Source: Aureispira anguillae (GTDB lineage Bacteria > Bacteroidota > Bacteroidia > Chitinophagales > Saprospiraceae). Taken from it: a DNA stretch of 64,000 nucleotides. Location: positions 4,149,716 to 4,213,715 of the forward strand of contig NZ_AP026867.1 of NCBI RefSeq assembly GCF_026000115.1, written 5' to 3'. Position 1 is the stretch's first letter, and every line of letters begins with the position of its first letter. Shown here in pieces: positions 8,355 through 17,804 of the stretch. A program made the translations under genes and the position numbers. Below the pieces are notes generated by a model, which had not been told where the DNA came from, ran no database searches, and saw only the letters and a program-made list of their open reading frames with translations.

Positions 8355-10142
8355 ATGAAGAATATTAGAAACTTTTGCATCATCGCTCATATTGATCATG
8401 GCAAGTCTACTTTAGCCGATCGTATGTTAGAAATGACACAAACCATTTCTGAGCGAAAAATGCAAGATCAGGCATTGGACAACATGGATTTAGAGCGAGA
8501 ACGTGGTATTACGATCAAGTCGCATGCAATCCAACTCAATTATCAACACAAAGGAGAAGAATACATCTTTAATTTGATTGATACTCCTGGTCATGTTGAT
8601 TTTTCATATGAAGTTTCTCGTTCTATTGCTGCTTGTGAGGGAGCATTGCTATTAGTAGATGCGGCACAAGGGGTACAAGCCCAAACCATTTCTAATTTAT
8701 ACCTAGCGTTAGAAAACGATTTAGAAATTATTCCAGTACTCAACAAAGTTGACATGCCTTCGGCTATGGTTGATGAAATGTCTGAAGAAGTTGTTGATTT
8801 ATTGGGCTGCGAATTAGAAGATATTATCTTGGCCAGTGGAAAAACGGGCTTAGGGTTAGAAAATATTTTTGAAGCTATTATTGAGCGTATCCCTGCCCCT
8901 GAAGGAGATCCTGAAGCACCGCTTCAAGCCATGATTTTTGATTCTATGTTTGACAAATATCGTGGGGTAATCGCTTATTTCCGTGTATTTAATGGCCGCC
9001 TAAAAAAGAATGATGCCATTCAATTTTTTAATACCCAAAGCGATTTCTTTGCCAATGAGATTGGTATTTTAAAGATGGATCAGGTGCCTCAAGAAATGGT
9101 AGAAGCAGGAAATGTAGGCTATGTCATCACAGGAACAAAGGATTCTAAGGAAGTAAAAGTTGGGGATACAATCACACTGCAAGAGAACAAATGCGAAGAA
9201 GCTATTCAGGGTTTTGAAGATGTTAAGCCCATGGTTTTTGCAGGTATTTTCCCTATTGAAAATGATGATTTTGAAGATTTGCGAGATGCCTTGGAAAAAT
9301 TGCAATTGAATGATGCTTCTTTAATTTTCCAACCAGAAACTTCTGTTGCCTTGGGTTTTGGGTTCCGTTGTGGTTTCTTAGGCATGTTGCATTTAGAAAT
9401 TATCCAAGAGCGTTTGGAGCGTGAGTATGACCAAAATGTACTGACTACTGTGCCCAACGTTAGTTACTTTGCTTATACCAAAAAAGGCGAAAAACTAACC
9501 ATCAATACGCCTAATGATCTGCCTGGTCCTACGATTCTTGATTATGTAGAGGAGCCTTATATTCGAGCACAAATCATTTCAAAACCTGAATATATTGGTG
9601 GCATTATCAAGTTGTGCATGGAAAAACGTGGTATTCTAAAAAATCAACAATACTTAACTACTTCTCGTTTAGAGTTGACCTTTGAGTTACCTTTGGCTGA
9701 AATTGTCTTTGATTTTTATGATAAATTAAAAACAATTTCTAGAGGTTATGCCTCCTTTGACTACACGCCATTGGATTATCGCCAATCGGACTTGGTTAAA
9801 TTAGATGTCTTGCTTAATAGCGAAAACGTAGATGCTTTTTCTAGTTTAATTCACCGCACCAAGGCGGTTGCTTTTGGCAAGCGTATGTGTGCTAAATTAA
9901 AAGATATTTTGCCCAAACAGCAGTTCAAAATTGCTATTCAAGCTGCTATTGGTGCCAAAATTGTCGCTCGTGAAAACATCTCTGCACTTCGTAAAGATGT
10001 TACGGCCAAGTGTTATGGTGGTGATATTTCTCGTAAGCGTAAATTACTTGAAAAACAGAAAAAAGGTAAGAAGAAAATGCGTGAGGTAGGTAATGTTCAA
10101 GTACCTCAAAAAGCATTCTTGGATGTCTTAAAATTGGATTAG
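8355..10142 (+). CDS. lepA: Elongation factor 4 (LepA), ribosomal back-translocase GTPase
   Basis: The 595-residue length is standard for LepA. The GTPase motifs are in order: AHIDHGKST (residues 11-19, P-loop), DTPGH (about 77-81) and NKVD (about 129-132). The family-specific C-terminal region is present ([20 protein letters not shown] and a basic end). LepA is a translational GTPase related to EF-G that acts on ribosomes and helps under ionic or other stress. The gene has a good promoter just upstream and ends in a hairpin shared with the convergent neighbour; in this window it stands alone, without lepB. Confidence 0.97.
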   Translation: MKNIRNFCIIAHIDHGKSTLADRMLEMTQTISERKMQDQALDNMDLERERGITIKSHAIQLNYQHKGEEYIFNLIDTPGHVDFSYEVSRSIAACEGALLLVDAAQGVQAQTISNLYLALENDLEIIPVLNKVDMPSAMVDEMSEEVVDLLGCELEDIILASGKTGLGLENIFEAIIERIPAPEGDPEAPLQAMIFDSMFDKYRGVIAYFRVFNGRLKKNDAIQFFNTQSDFFANEIGILKMDQVPQEMVEAGNVGYVITGTKDSKEVKVGDTITLQENKCEEAIQGFEDVKPMVFAGIFPIENDDFEDLRDALEKLQLNDASLIFQPETSVALGFGFRCGFLGMLHLEIIQERLEREYDQNVLTTVPNVSYFAYTKKGEKLTINTPNDLPGPTILDYVEEPYIRAQIISKPEYIGGIIKLCMEKRGILKNQQYLTTSRLELTFELPLAEIVFDFYDKLKTISRGYASFDYTPLDYRQSDLVKLDVLLNSENVDAFSSLIHRTKAVAFGKRMCAKLKDILPKQQFKIAIQAAIGAKIVARENISALRKDVTAKCYGGDISRKRKLLEKQKKGKKKMREVGNVQVPQKAFLDVLKLD

Positions 10143-10166
10143 AAAAGCATCCAGTCCAAGATTTTA

Positions 10167-10230
10167 GATTTGAAGATTTGAAAACTTAGTAGTTAGACCA
10201 CTTTCTACTTTTCAAATCTTCAAATCTTTT
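10167..10230. terminator. Bidirectional hairpin between convergent genes
   Basis: Perfect 18-bp arms, gatttgaagatttgaaaa (10167-10184) and its complement (10209-10226), lie between the lepA stop and the stop of the convergent gene at 10258. A short T run follows on the plus strand. The same GAAGATTTGAA core appears in the hairpin at 52959-53002. Confidence 0.7.
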
Positions 10231-10257
10231 ATAAAGTTAGTCCACCCTAGCCCACCA

Positions 10258-11325
10258 TCAAAGCAATTTACCATTCTTTAATACTTCCTTGGTTCTAGCC
10301 AAAATATCGTTTTCATAATACAAGTGCCGCTCATCGTATTTTTTATCCGCCCGATAAGAACCTTCCACTTTTAGATAACGTTCCTTCTCTCCTCTTAGCT
10401 CCTTTAGCTCCCAAAAGGAACCCTCTAATTTGCCCTGTTGAAACTGATAAACACTAATGCAAATTCCTTGTTCATTAAAGCGTTTTTCGATGCCGTGACG
10501 CAAGCCATTTTCATAGCCAATGTTCTTCTGTTTTAGCTGATTGTTGTAATAAAAATATTCTACTAAAGTATCTGCTCCTACAATATACTTGATTTGATTT
10601 TTGAACAAGCCAGTGAGACTACTGTCCATTGCTAATAACTGGTACGTTCCTGTTTTTTGATGATAAGCCCCTGTTATAATTTGATCTAGAATGCAATAAC
10701 TCTTATCATTGGTATGATAAAAATATTCCCATTCACCTATCTCTTCTCCTGCTTTATAGTGCCCTTTTATTTGCAATTCACCACTCTTAGAATAATATTT
10801 CCACTCTCCTACAGGTAAGCCATCTTTTAGCATCCCCTCTGCCCATTTTCGACCAAAAATAGAATATTCCACCAGATAGCCCGTATGATGAACAGGAATT
10901 TGAAAAAGAAAACGATGAACATCGATTGCTTCTTGATCTGCGGTATTAAAGCCTTTCTCACATATCAAAAAATCATAGCCTACTTTTTCATTGGCATAAA
11001 TTAAGTAGCGTTCTCCAGCCTTAAAATCGGCATATAAACCAGGTTGTACCCCTATTATTAACTCTTCCTTTACCAATGTATTTTTGTAGTTTTTAATTAC
11101 TTCAAATTTTACAAAAATACTTCTAAGTCCTGTCTCCTTATCTTCAAAAGAAAGTTTCTTTTGGTGCAGTTTTCCCACCCGTATAGCCTTGCCTTCAAAT
11201 ATTTTTTTAGCATGATTATAGTGGTTCAATACAGAATGATGTTCACTGGTATTACAAGCCAATATTTGGGTGTTTCCAAGTAGCAATAGTAAACATAAAT
11301 AACAATAATAGTTTTTGATTTGCAT
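10258..11325 (-). CDS. Secreted protein with NTR/TIMP-like N-terminus and MORN-like repeats
   Basis: The 355-residue protein starts with a signal peptide ending near ILACN. Residues about 25-140 look like a bacterial NTR/TIMP-type domain: a cysteine right after the signal, IFEGKAI, and FKAGERYLIYANE. Residues about 150-340 hold repeats of the form GEWKYYSKSGELQIKGHY and GEWEYFYHT, resembling MORN/YwqK-type repeats (a G-W-Y-G pattern of beta hairpins). Such proteins are common in Bacteroidota and their role is not known to me. The combination is read from sequence pattern alone, and the NTR assignment is the weaker half. Confidence 0.6.
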   Translation of the reverse strand: MQIKNYYCYLCLLLLLGNTQILACNTSEHHSVLNHYNHAKKIFEGKAIRVGKLHQKKLSFEDKETGLRSIFVKFEVIKNYKNTLVKEELIIGVQPGLYADFKAGERYLIYANEKVGYDFLICEKGFNTADQEAIDVHRFLFQIPVHHTGYLVEYSIFGRKWAEGMLKDGLPVGEWKYYSKSGELQIKGHYKAGEEIGEWEYFYHTNDKSYCILDQIITGAYHQKTGTYQLLAMDSSLTGLFKNQIKYIVGADTLVEYFYYNNQLKQKNIGYENGLRHGIEKRFNEQGICISVYQFQQGKLEGSFWELKELRGEKERYLKVEGSYRADKKYDERHLYYENDILARTKEVLKNGKLL

Positions 11326-11482
11326 AGGGTTAAAGATACAACAGTTTGACTGAATAAAAAATTTGATAAAATTCAGTGCAATTATTAAAGGTTATGTAAA
11401 TAGAATAACAAAGGAATAGTCAAATTATTTTTTGATTTTTTTACAAAAAGGATTATTTAAATCTTTTGTTGTTCTTTTCTTG

Positions 11483-11764
11483 ATAAAAGAACCAAAATCA
11501 AGACCAGACACTTCGATTGGATGATTTTAGCTGCTTGTTTGCTGAATTTGTTTGAATGCTACGCCAAACAAATTCGGACGCAAAGCTTCGCAGAAATCAT
11601 TTCCCAATCTTCGTTAACGGTCATTTTTTATGCCCTTAATAAATTTACTTACATAATGCTTATTGTACAAATAATAAATTGGGTCATTTATTTCCATTAC
11701 TCCGCAAAAAAATGAAGGAGGCATCCCGTTACCAAATGCTTTTTTATATTTTTGGTTCTTTGAT
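11483..11764. repeat. MITE-like segment bounded by inverted repeats
   Basis: ATAAAAGAACCAAAA (11483-11497) is matched by the inverted copy ttttggttctttgat (11750-11764) with 14 of 15 positions identical, enclosing 282 bp without a credible gene. An open frame at 11521-11715 exists, but its composition does not look like a protein. The remainder of the 11326-11866 gap is featureless AT-rich DNA. Confidence 0.4.
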
Positions 11765-11866
11765 AACGCTCGCATAAATGTAATAAACTATACGTGAAAT
11801 TAACAAGCAACATTGTATTCCACACAAACGGGCTGTACAATCATAAGTTAAATATAACCAAATTTG

Positions 11867-12658
11867 ATGATGAACAATTACTTTTTTTATAGCTTAATCT
11901 GTATTATACTAACGACCCACCTAATAAGTTGCACCGAAAAAACCAAAAAGTTTAACGATTGGCAACGAATGAATTTAAAAGACAAAGTTCAGCAAATTGA
12001 CGAACTAAACTATCCTAGTTATCAAGATTTAATGCAAAAGAGCAATGCTAAAAAAAGTTTTACTCGTTTTAATGAGGAGGGGCTCATTATTAATAGTGCC
12101 ATCTACAACAACAACAATACTATGCTCTGGATGAAATACCTATATCAAGGAGACTCTATCTGGATCAATGAAACAATAGAAGTTGCTAACAAAGTAGAAC
12201 ATCCCCAAGCTTATTGGTTGTATCAACTTGATAAAAATGGCGCCCAGAAATCAATCACTTCTATTCTTATTGATAGCTCGGTCAACTTCCACATTGATTT
12301 GGAAGTTAATTCGGATGGGAATGCAACTAACATTGCCTATAGCCAACAAAAGCATCCTGCCCATGTCCCTTGCCAAATCACAAAAACTTATGATGCACAG
12401 GGGCAAATAAAAGAAGAATTGAGTTATCATTATGATGATATACGGAAGCGTTGTAGAGAACAAGCTACTCAATCCTTATTTAAAGTCAACGAACAAGGCG
12501 ATATTATACGAGAAATCATTACAACTTATGATGGTAGAAAACGCAACCATTCTTATACTTACACCTACGATAAAAAAGGAAATTGGACTCAGCGTCTTCA
12601 TTATTTAGGCGATGATGTTCAAGAAGTAATTATCCGAGAATTTACTTATTATGACTAG
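11867..12658 (+). CDS. Hypothetical lipoprotein with YD-like repeats
   Basis: The start is taken at the first ATG (11867); the codon before it is TTG. A lipobox (HLISC near residue 22) marks it as a lipoprotein. The body has wide-spaced motifs of the type YDAQGQIKEELSYHYDD, VNEQGDIIREI and YDKKGNWTQRLHY, resembling the YD/RHS-like beta repeats found in many Bacteroidota lipoproteins of unknown function. I do not recognise a specific function. The gene is convergent with the HTH ORF at 12672, with only 13 bp between the stops. Confidence 0.7.
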   Translation: MMNNYFFYSLICIILTTHLISCTEKTKKFNDWQRMNLKDKVQQIDELNYPSYQDLMQKSNAKKSFTRFNEEGLIINSAIYNNNNTMLWMKYLYQGDSIWINETIEVANKVEHPQAYWLYQLDKNGAQKSITSILIDSSVNFHIDLEVNSDGNATNIAYSQQKHPAHVPCQITKTYDAQGQIKEELSYHYDDIRKRCREQATQSLFKVNEQGDIIREIITTYDGRKRNHSYTYTYDKKGNWTQRLHYLGDDVQEVIIREFTYYD

Positions 12659-12671
12659 TCTGATTGGTTCG

Positions 12672-13115
12672 TTATACGTCCTTCCCCAAATCATAACCCA
12701 TTTTTTTTAGTAATAGTCCAACCTGCTTAAAGGATATAGAATCCACAATTCCTAGCTCAACAATTCTACTCGCTAAGAGGCGTAAACTCCATCTCGTATG
12801 ACCTTCTGGTGGTTTACTATCAACTAGAATTGCAATTTTTGCTAATTCTCTATCTCCTAACTCACTTGGGCGACCAGATCTAGGTTTGTCATCCAAAAAA
12901 AATAAGCCACCTGACTTGTATTTGGTTGCCCAACTAGAGATTGTTACATAACTTATATTTATCCGTTTAGAAACATCTTGATAGCTCTTTCCTTTATCCA
13001 ATTCTAACAAGGCATAAGCTCGTTTTTGTTTCCGTATTTCTAATCTACTTTTCGACAATAAGGTCTTTAGGTAATCTCTATCCGAATGTGCTAGATTAAT
13101 GTGCTGTTTCTTCAT
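12672..13115 (-). mobile_element. Lone IS630-type transposase helix-turn-helix ORF (no catalytic half)
   Basis: The ATG at 13115 (MKKQHINL) is preferred over the upstream TTG. The 147-residue product matches the N-terminal DNA-binding half of IS630-family transposases: a homeodomain-like segment (SYQDVSKRINISYVTISSWA), then KSGGLFFLDDKPRSGRPSEL, then a second winged-helix region (EGHTRWSLRLLASRIVE). The DDE catalytic domain that should follow is missing; the next gene begins 13 bp downstream on the other strand. I see no terminal inverted repeats, so this is either a remnant or a domesticated DNA-binding protein. Confidence 0.75.
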
Positions 13116-13288
13116 GCTTTTTTCTTTTAAAACTAAAACAAACAATATCTAATTACTTATTACACAGCACTTTATGTCTTAAAAAATTTAATTTTGTGTA
13201 TTTTTCCTTTACCTTAGTAAAACTTCTTTTCATCCTATATAATAGGCTTATTTATTCTTCAATTTACCCAATTATAAAAATAATAATT

Positions 13289-13624
13289 ATGAAGTTTTTA
13301 AAGAAAGGTTTTCCTATATTTTTAGCACTTACTCTAGCTAGTATCTTTGCAATGAGTTTTGCAACAAAGAATAACGAAGTTTCACCAACTGTAACCAATT
13401 CTGAATTAACAGCGAACAGTAATAATACCTGTTGCCCTGACAAATGGACTCGATTGAGTATTAGTAGTAGTGATCCAGCTATAAAATGGGATATAAATGG
13501 AGATAACTACGTTTGCTTTAAAGGAACATGGATAGGTGGAGGTACTACCCCACAAGGAAATGGAAATGACCCATTATTCGATGAAAGTAATGTAAAGGAT
13601 AACAACAATCCTTGTGACGAATAA
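13289..13624 (+). CDS. Small secreted cysteine-containing protein, unknown function
   Basis: The start is taken at the ATG at 13289 (MKFLKKGFPIF), which opens a clear signal peptide; the upstream extension begins with GTG and encodes an unlikely hydrophobic leader. The 111-residue product has a mature part with a CCPDKW motif, a further Cys in YVCFKGTW and a C-terminal PCDE, so disulfides are possible. It resembles the short Bacteroidota secreted peptides often seen next to transport genes, but I do not recognise a family. Confidence 0.6.
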   Translation: MKFLKKGFPIFLALTLASIFAMSFATKNNEVSPTVTNSELTANSNNTCCPDKWTRLSISSSDPAIKWDINGDNYVCFKGTWIGGGTTPQGNGNDPLFDESNVKDNNNPCDE

Positions 13625-13670
13625 TTTTAGTTTAGATAAAAAGGAGTCGAATAACGAAGGCTAAATAAGC

Positions 13671-13707
13671 TCAATGCATTATTAGAGTTGCTCTAATAAT
13701 GCATTGA
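13671..13707. terminator. Perfect hairpin between convergent genes
   Basis: A 17-bp perfect stem (13671-13687 with 13691-13707) around the loop TTG separates the small secreted protein gene and hemF. There is no strong T run on either side, so termination is probable but not certain. Confidence 0.6.
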
Positions 13708-13745
13708 TACTTTAAGGGAAACGATTTTGTGTGCAATAAACATTG

Positions 13746-14678
13746 TTACAACTTCACAGATAGTTTTTTTCCGACCCAATCTATATCTTTTTTGAGCAGC
13801 GCCAACGTTTCAGCTTCTGGTGAATCTTCCTTAGCTTCATAACAATAAGCCCAATCTGCCTGAGGAGGCAAACTCATTAAAATAGATTCTGTACGTCCAT
13901 TGGTTTCTAACCCAAACTTAGTTCCTCTATCCCAAACCAGATTAAACTCCACGTAACGTCCTCTACGCAAACGTTGCCAATTTACTTCATTTTGTTCATA
14001 CTCCAATGCTCTCGTTTGGTTCACTTGATGACGATACAAATCAACAAAAGCATCTCCAACATCCTGTACAAATGCCCAACGTTGCTCTTTGGTATGATTA
14101 GCATCTGCTTTCAGGCGATCGAAAAAGATTCCTCCAATGCCACGTGTCTCATTTCTATGCTGAATAAAGAAGTAATTATCGGCCCACGTTTTAAATTCTG
14201 GATAATAATTTTTGTCATGTTGGTCACAGACCTCTTTTAGTTGTTGATGAAAATCGCTGGCCAATTGTTCATCAATATAATGTGGGGTTAAATCAATTCC
14301 TCCGCCAAACCACCAAAGCCCATTGCTCATTTCAAAATAACGAACATTCATATGGATAATAGGTGTCATTGGAGAGCGAGGGTGCAACACAATAGAAACA
14401 CCTGTCGCATAAAAAGTAATTGGCTCATCATGCGCTGTTTCTACTTTTAATACTTCGAGCAATTTGGCAGGCATATCGCCTTCTACTGCTGAAAAATTTA
14501 CGCCTCCTTTTTCGATAACATTGCCATTTTGAATCAGGCGAGTACGTCCTCCTCCCCCTTCTGGGCGTTCCCATAAATCTTGATGAAATTTGCCCAAACC
14601 GTCTAACTTTTCCAAGCCTTCACAAATACGATCTTGTAATGCTTGAAATCTTGCTGTAATTTTTTCTTTATTTAACAT
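13746..14678 (-). CDS. hemF: Oxygen-dependent coproporphyrinogen III oxidase
   Basis: HemF oxidatively decarboxylates coproporphyrinogen III to protoporphyrinogen IX in haem synthesis, using molecular oxygen. The 310-residue length is normal. Family motifs are clear: GGGGRTRLIQNG, FEMSNGLWWFGGGIDLTPHY, HRNETRGIGGIFFD, and RRGRYVEFNLVWDRGTKFGL followed by ESILMSLPP. Its presence indicates aerobic or facultative haem synthesis. No other haem gene lies nearby. Confidence 0.97.
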   Translation of the reverse strand: MLNKEKITARFQALQDRICEGLEKLDGLGKFHQDLWERPEGGGGRTRLIQNGNVIEKGGVNFSAVEGDMPAKLLEVLKVETAHDEPITFYATGVSIVLHPRSPMTPIIHMNVRYFEMSNGLWWFGGGIDLTPHYIDEQLASDFHQQLKEVCDQHDKNYYPEFKTWADNYFFIQHRNETRGIGGIFFDRLKADANHTKEQRWAFVQDVGDAFVDLYRHQVNQTRALEYEQNEVNWQRLRRGRYVEFNLVWDRGTKFGLETNGRTESILMSLPPQADWAYCYEAKEDSPEAETLALLKKDIDWVGKKLSVKL

Positions 14679-15033
14679 ATCTACTTAATTATAGTTCTTG
14701 TGCTTTGATAGAATACCTCTCGTTTTTTTGGGGCATGATTCTTAGAGCAGTTGATACAATAAATACTCACAAAGGACATTTTGTTAAGGTGCTCCATAAG
14801 TTCGTCACCACAACTCAAGTCATTCAGCAAAATTGATTGCTTAACTAAAATTCGCTCGAATCAGATTGCAAATTTACAAAAGCCTCAACAATGCTTTATC
14901 AAAAGTCCGTAAAAAATAGACAATTTGCATTAATTCTAGTAATTTAAAGGAAGAAGCATGAGTTGGTTGCTAAGAACGCCTCCCAATAACGAATTACTAT
15001 TAACTTACAGTGTACTTCGATTAATTTTACATT
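14679..15033. other. Divergent intergenic region
   Basis: This gap lies between hemF and the small gene at 15034. A 44-codon frame starting at an ATG at 14957, with an aaaggaagaa purine run before it, overlaps the start of the next gene in another frame; I do not think it is a gene. No promoter motif stands out. Confidence 0.4.
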
Positions 15034-15411
15034 ATGGATTTAGATCATTTATTACCATCATCTACCCAAGCCCCCCAAGGAACAATTTATAGCTATATAG
15101 ATGGTAGTGCGAATACTTATTATATAACCACTTCCCTTATTCAATATGATCCCATGACTAGAAAATGGAGTTCTAGTGGTTTTTATAGTGGAGGAGAACC
15201 CGCAACCGTAAGGATCAACAGTGAACAATTTGAACGCATAAAAGTTATTCTTGAACAAGCCATACAAAACACGCAAGATCATATTGCAAATCGTGTCAAA
15301 ATGTCGGGATTGCTTTATTCAAAAAAAAATAATAACCGTTATATTTTAGGTGCTAACACTACTTCTTTACAAGCTATTGAAGCTATTTTAGCCCATTCAC
15401 TAAAACAATAA
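15034..15411 (+). CDS. Hypothetical protein upstream of a metallopeptidase-like gene
   Basis: The 125-residue protein has no signal peptide and no family I recognise. The N-terminal half looks like beta strands (GTIYSYIDGSANTYYI, YDPMTRKWSSSGFYSGGEP), while the C-terminal half looks helical (FERIKVILEQAIQNTQDHI). Its stop is only 2 bp before the start of the next gene, so the two are almost surely one operon. A chaperone or inhibitor of the next product would fit, but this is speculation. Confidence 0.65.
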   Translation: MDLDHLLPSSTQAPQGTIYSYIDGSANTYYITTSLIQYDPMTRKWSSSGFYSGGEPATVRINSEQFERIKVILEQAIQNTQDHIANRVKMSGLLYSKKNNNRYILGANTTSLQAIEAILAHSLKQ

Positions 15412-15413
15412 TT

Positions 15414-16130
15414 ATGGGATTTGGTCAGCTATTATACGATAGTGTTTTCCCGCCTTCTTTTGCTCTCAAACTGAAAGAACGTCAATTATTAGAACAAATG
15501 TATCCTAATATTGATTGGGAGTACGTACGATGCAATTATAGGATGCCTTGGTTTATGCAACATACTTTTGCTATTGGCACAGCACTCCCCCATTCTTACA
15601 GTAGTCAATACCTAAACATTTACATTAGAACCCCAAATACCATGACCACTGACCAACGCCTTTCTATTTTAGTTCATGAAGCCTTGCATATTCAACAATA
15701 TCACGAACTAAATAGTATGGGGGAAAAAGCCAAGGGCTGGGGTTTTAATCGAAAATTTATGCATTATTATTTGGGTTGGTACTTGCAAGGGCTTTATCAG
15801 GCACTAATTAAAGATAGAAAACGGTGGAAAGCTGCGCTACAATATGCTTATTGGCAACATCCCATGGAAATCACGGCTTATCGACAAGAAAAACAATTTA
15901 GGCAACACATCAATTTATACCTTGAAACCCCTGTTCCAATATTTTTCAAACAAATCCCAACGTTAGTTTGCCACCAAACAGCAATACCACCAACGCCGTC
16001 TATATTTTTTTATAGTTTAGCAGCTCTATTGTCTATCCTAATTACCATTGCAAGACCTCTTATTGAGTTGTTACTCCTACCCATTGCATTTTTATTGGGA
16101 GGACGAAAAGCAACTAATCTATCAAGGTAA
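15414..16130 (+). CDS. Putative zinc metallopeptidase-like membrane protein (HEALH motif)
   Basis: The 238-residue protein carries LVHEALHIQQYHE at about residues 87-99, a HExxH zinc motif, and a downstream HPMEITAYRQE at about residues 149-159 whose glutamate is in the place of a third zinc ligand. This arrangement resembles short DUF4157-like (eCIS-core type) peptidase domains. The C-terminus (about residues 190-225) has one or two hydrophobic membrane segments, so the domain may be tethered to a membrane. Its 3' end overlaps that of the convergent potassium-channel gene by 17 bp. Peptidase activity is inferred from the motif. Confidence 0.65.
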   Translation: MGFGQLLYDSVFPPSFALKLKERQLLEQMYPNIDWEYVRCNYRMPWFMQHTFAIGTALPHSYSSQYLNIYIRTPNTMTTDQRLSILVHEALHIQQYHELNSMGEKAKGWGFNRKFMHYYLGWYLQGLYQALIKDRKRWKAALQYAYWQHPMEITAYRQEKQFRQHINLYLETPVPIFFKQIPTLVCHQTAIPPTPSIFFYSLAALLSILITIARPLIELLLLPIAFLLGGRKATNLSR

Positions 16131-17091
16131 ATTGATTCAATTTATCTAGTTCTAAAACTGTATCGCCATATTCATTAAAATAAAACGCAGGATCAAATTT
16201 AGCGTTCCAAATAATCTCGTTGTATTTATAAGAGCTGTGAGCACGGATAATGTTTGCAAAAGTATCGTCATATCCTTCCAAAATAACAATAAGCTCTAAA
16301 TCGACTTTATCACAACCATTTTTGGCGCAAATAGTTATTGGACTATCTTCTTCTAATGGATGCACAACTGTCCAACTTAATGGCAACATCGTTAATTTAT
16401 CCCGTTCTAATTCTAAAGGGCGATAGATTCGTTTTTCTCGACCACTTTTATCACGTCCCACCCAAGCAGCTATGACTTCAATATGTAAATTAGTCAACAT
16501 ATTTCTACGCTTATTTGCCAATCGAAACATCAATGCTTTCCCTTCATTGTAAGGAGCAATAATAGCATTTTCACTAAATAAAATACTAGCGCTTGGCATA
16601 GAAAAACGTGCAAATAACAAACCTGTAGCCAAGGCAAAGACCATTAATCCTGTCAAAGCTCCCATCGCTGCAATCAAGTTGGCCACAAACCCCATTGGGC
16701 TAACGCTACCATACCCTACTGTTGTCAAGGTTTGCACACTAAAAAAGAACGCCGTCCAAAAAGCATTGACTCCATCTTCTTCTGCCCCTCCAAGGTATTC
16801 TATTCCATTAAGTAAATACAACAAGGCAAAAAAACAGTTGATCATAAAATAAAACAACAAAGTTACCCCCATAAAACTAGACCACTTCATAGAGACCAAA
16901 GAATGATACACATGAAGGTCCCGAACAATTCCAACACTTCTCAGCACATTAAAACTACCATCTTTATTCACAAATCGTTTGCGATTTTTTATAGTAGAAG
17001 TGCTAAATCCTAAGTCGTGAAACTCAACGTCCCCATCTTTAGGTGCTGCATGACCTTTGGGTTGACGAGGAATGTAATTTCGCTTTGCCAT
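16114..17091 (-). CDS. Inward-rectifier potassium channel (KirBac type)
   Basis: The 325-residue protein has two membrane helices (about residues 75-95 and 135-160) around a pore loop with the potassium selectivity filter TTVGYG (about residue 125). The C-terminal 165 residues have the immunoglobulin-like cytoplasmic domain of Kir channels (FRLANKRRNMLTNLHIEV, WTVVHPLEEDSPI). The N-terminal slide-helix region is also present. It should conduct potassium across the inner membrane. It lies 14 bp downstream of the DUF1573 lipoprotein gene on the same strand. Confidence 0.92.
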   Translation of the reverse strand: MAKRNYIPRQPKGHAAPKDGDVEFHDLGFSTSTIKNRKRFVNKDGSFNVLRSVGIVRDLHVYHSLVSMKWSSFMGVTLLFYFMINCFFALLYLLNGIEYLGGAEEDGVNAFWTAFFFSVQTLTTVGYGSVSPMGFVANLIAAMGALTGLMVFALATGLLFARFSMPSASILFSENAIIAPYNEGKALMFRLANKRRNMLTNLHIEVIAAWVGRDKSGREKRIYRPLELERDKLTMLPLSWTVVHPLEEDSPITICAKNGCDKVDLELIVILEGYDDTFANIIRAHSSYKYNEIIWNAKFDPAFYFNEYGDTVLELDKLNQFTLID

Positions 17092-17105
17092 TTTATTGTA
17101 TAGTT

Positions 17106-17693
17106 CTATGAACCGACCTCTGCTTTGATGTACAAACGAGTATTTGCAGGATCTGTATTCGCTGTTAATGTTATTGATTTATGCTGCTTTCCCTTCTTTC
17201 CTCTAGAGTTAAAAATCACTTGAATCTCTCCTTCTTCTCCTGGAGCAATCGCCTCTTTTGGCCACTTGGGAACTGTACAACCACAACTCCCTCTGGCATT
17301 GCTTATGATCAATGGATGCTCTCCTGTATTTTTAAATTTAAACGTATAGGTTACCGATTCGCCTTCCTTTATTTTCCCAAAGTCATGGATTGTTTTTTCA
17401 AACACTAATGCAGTTGCATTGGCTGCCACCTGACTAGAGCCCCCTTGATGATTCAAAGGGCGAGCCCCTCCTTGATGAGCACCAGCACCTTTAGCTGGCT
17501 GGGGAAGTGTCTCTACTAATCTTTCAATTTGAAATTTTATAAATTCCAATTCATGTCTCATTTGTCTATTTTCTTGCTCCAAAGTAGAGATGCGAGCTTC
17601 CATTTGTTTTTTGCTCAATTTTTGAGCTGTTCCACAACTACTGCAAGTCATTACAATTAATAGAATTACTAAACTAAGCACTGATTGATGCAT
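17106..17693 (-). CDS. DUF1573 lipoprotein with N-terminal coiled coil
   Basis: The 195-residue protein starts with a lipoprotein signal (MTCSSCGTAQ). A short coiled coil (about residues 28-60) and a low-complexity linker follow, then a DUF1573 domain (about residues 100-195) with the typical FEKTIHDFGKIKEGESV opening and the SCGCTVPKWPKE motif. DUF1573 is an Ig-like fold common in Bacteroidota exported proteins and its function is unclear. The gene is transcribed with the KirBac gene, which it precedes by 14 bp. Confidence 0.88.
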   Translation of the reverse strand: MHQSVLSLVILLIVMTCSSCGTAQKLSKKQMEARISTLEQENRQMRHELEFIKFQIERLVETLPQPAKGAGAHQGGARPLNHQGGSSQVAANATALVFEKTIHDFGKIKEGESVTYTFKFKNTGEHPLIISNARGSCGCTVPKWPKEAIAPGEEGEIQVIFNSRGKKGKQHKSITLTANTDPANTRLYIKAEVGS

Positions 17694-17804
17694 AATGGTT
17701 TTATTTTTAATTTTTCCCGTTGTTACTCCTGCAACAAACTACAATATAAAATGTTTTATTTGCCAAAATTCTTTTGTGTTTTAGATTAAGTAATCTCCTT
17801 CTCC

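Noticed and set aside
11521-11715. 64-residue open frame
   Set aside because: It lies inside a segment bounded by inverted repeats, and its product has no recognisable features.
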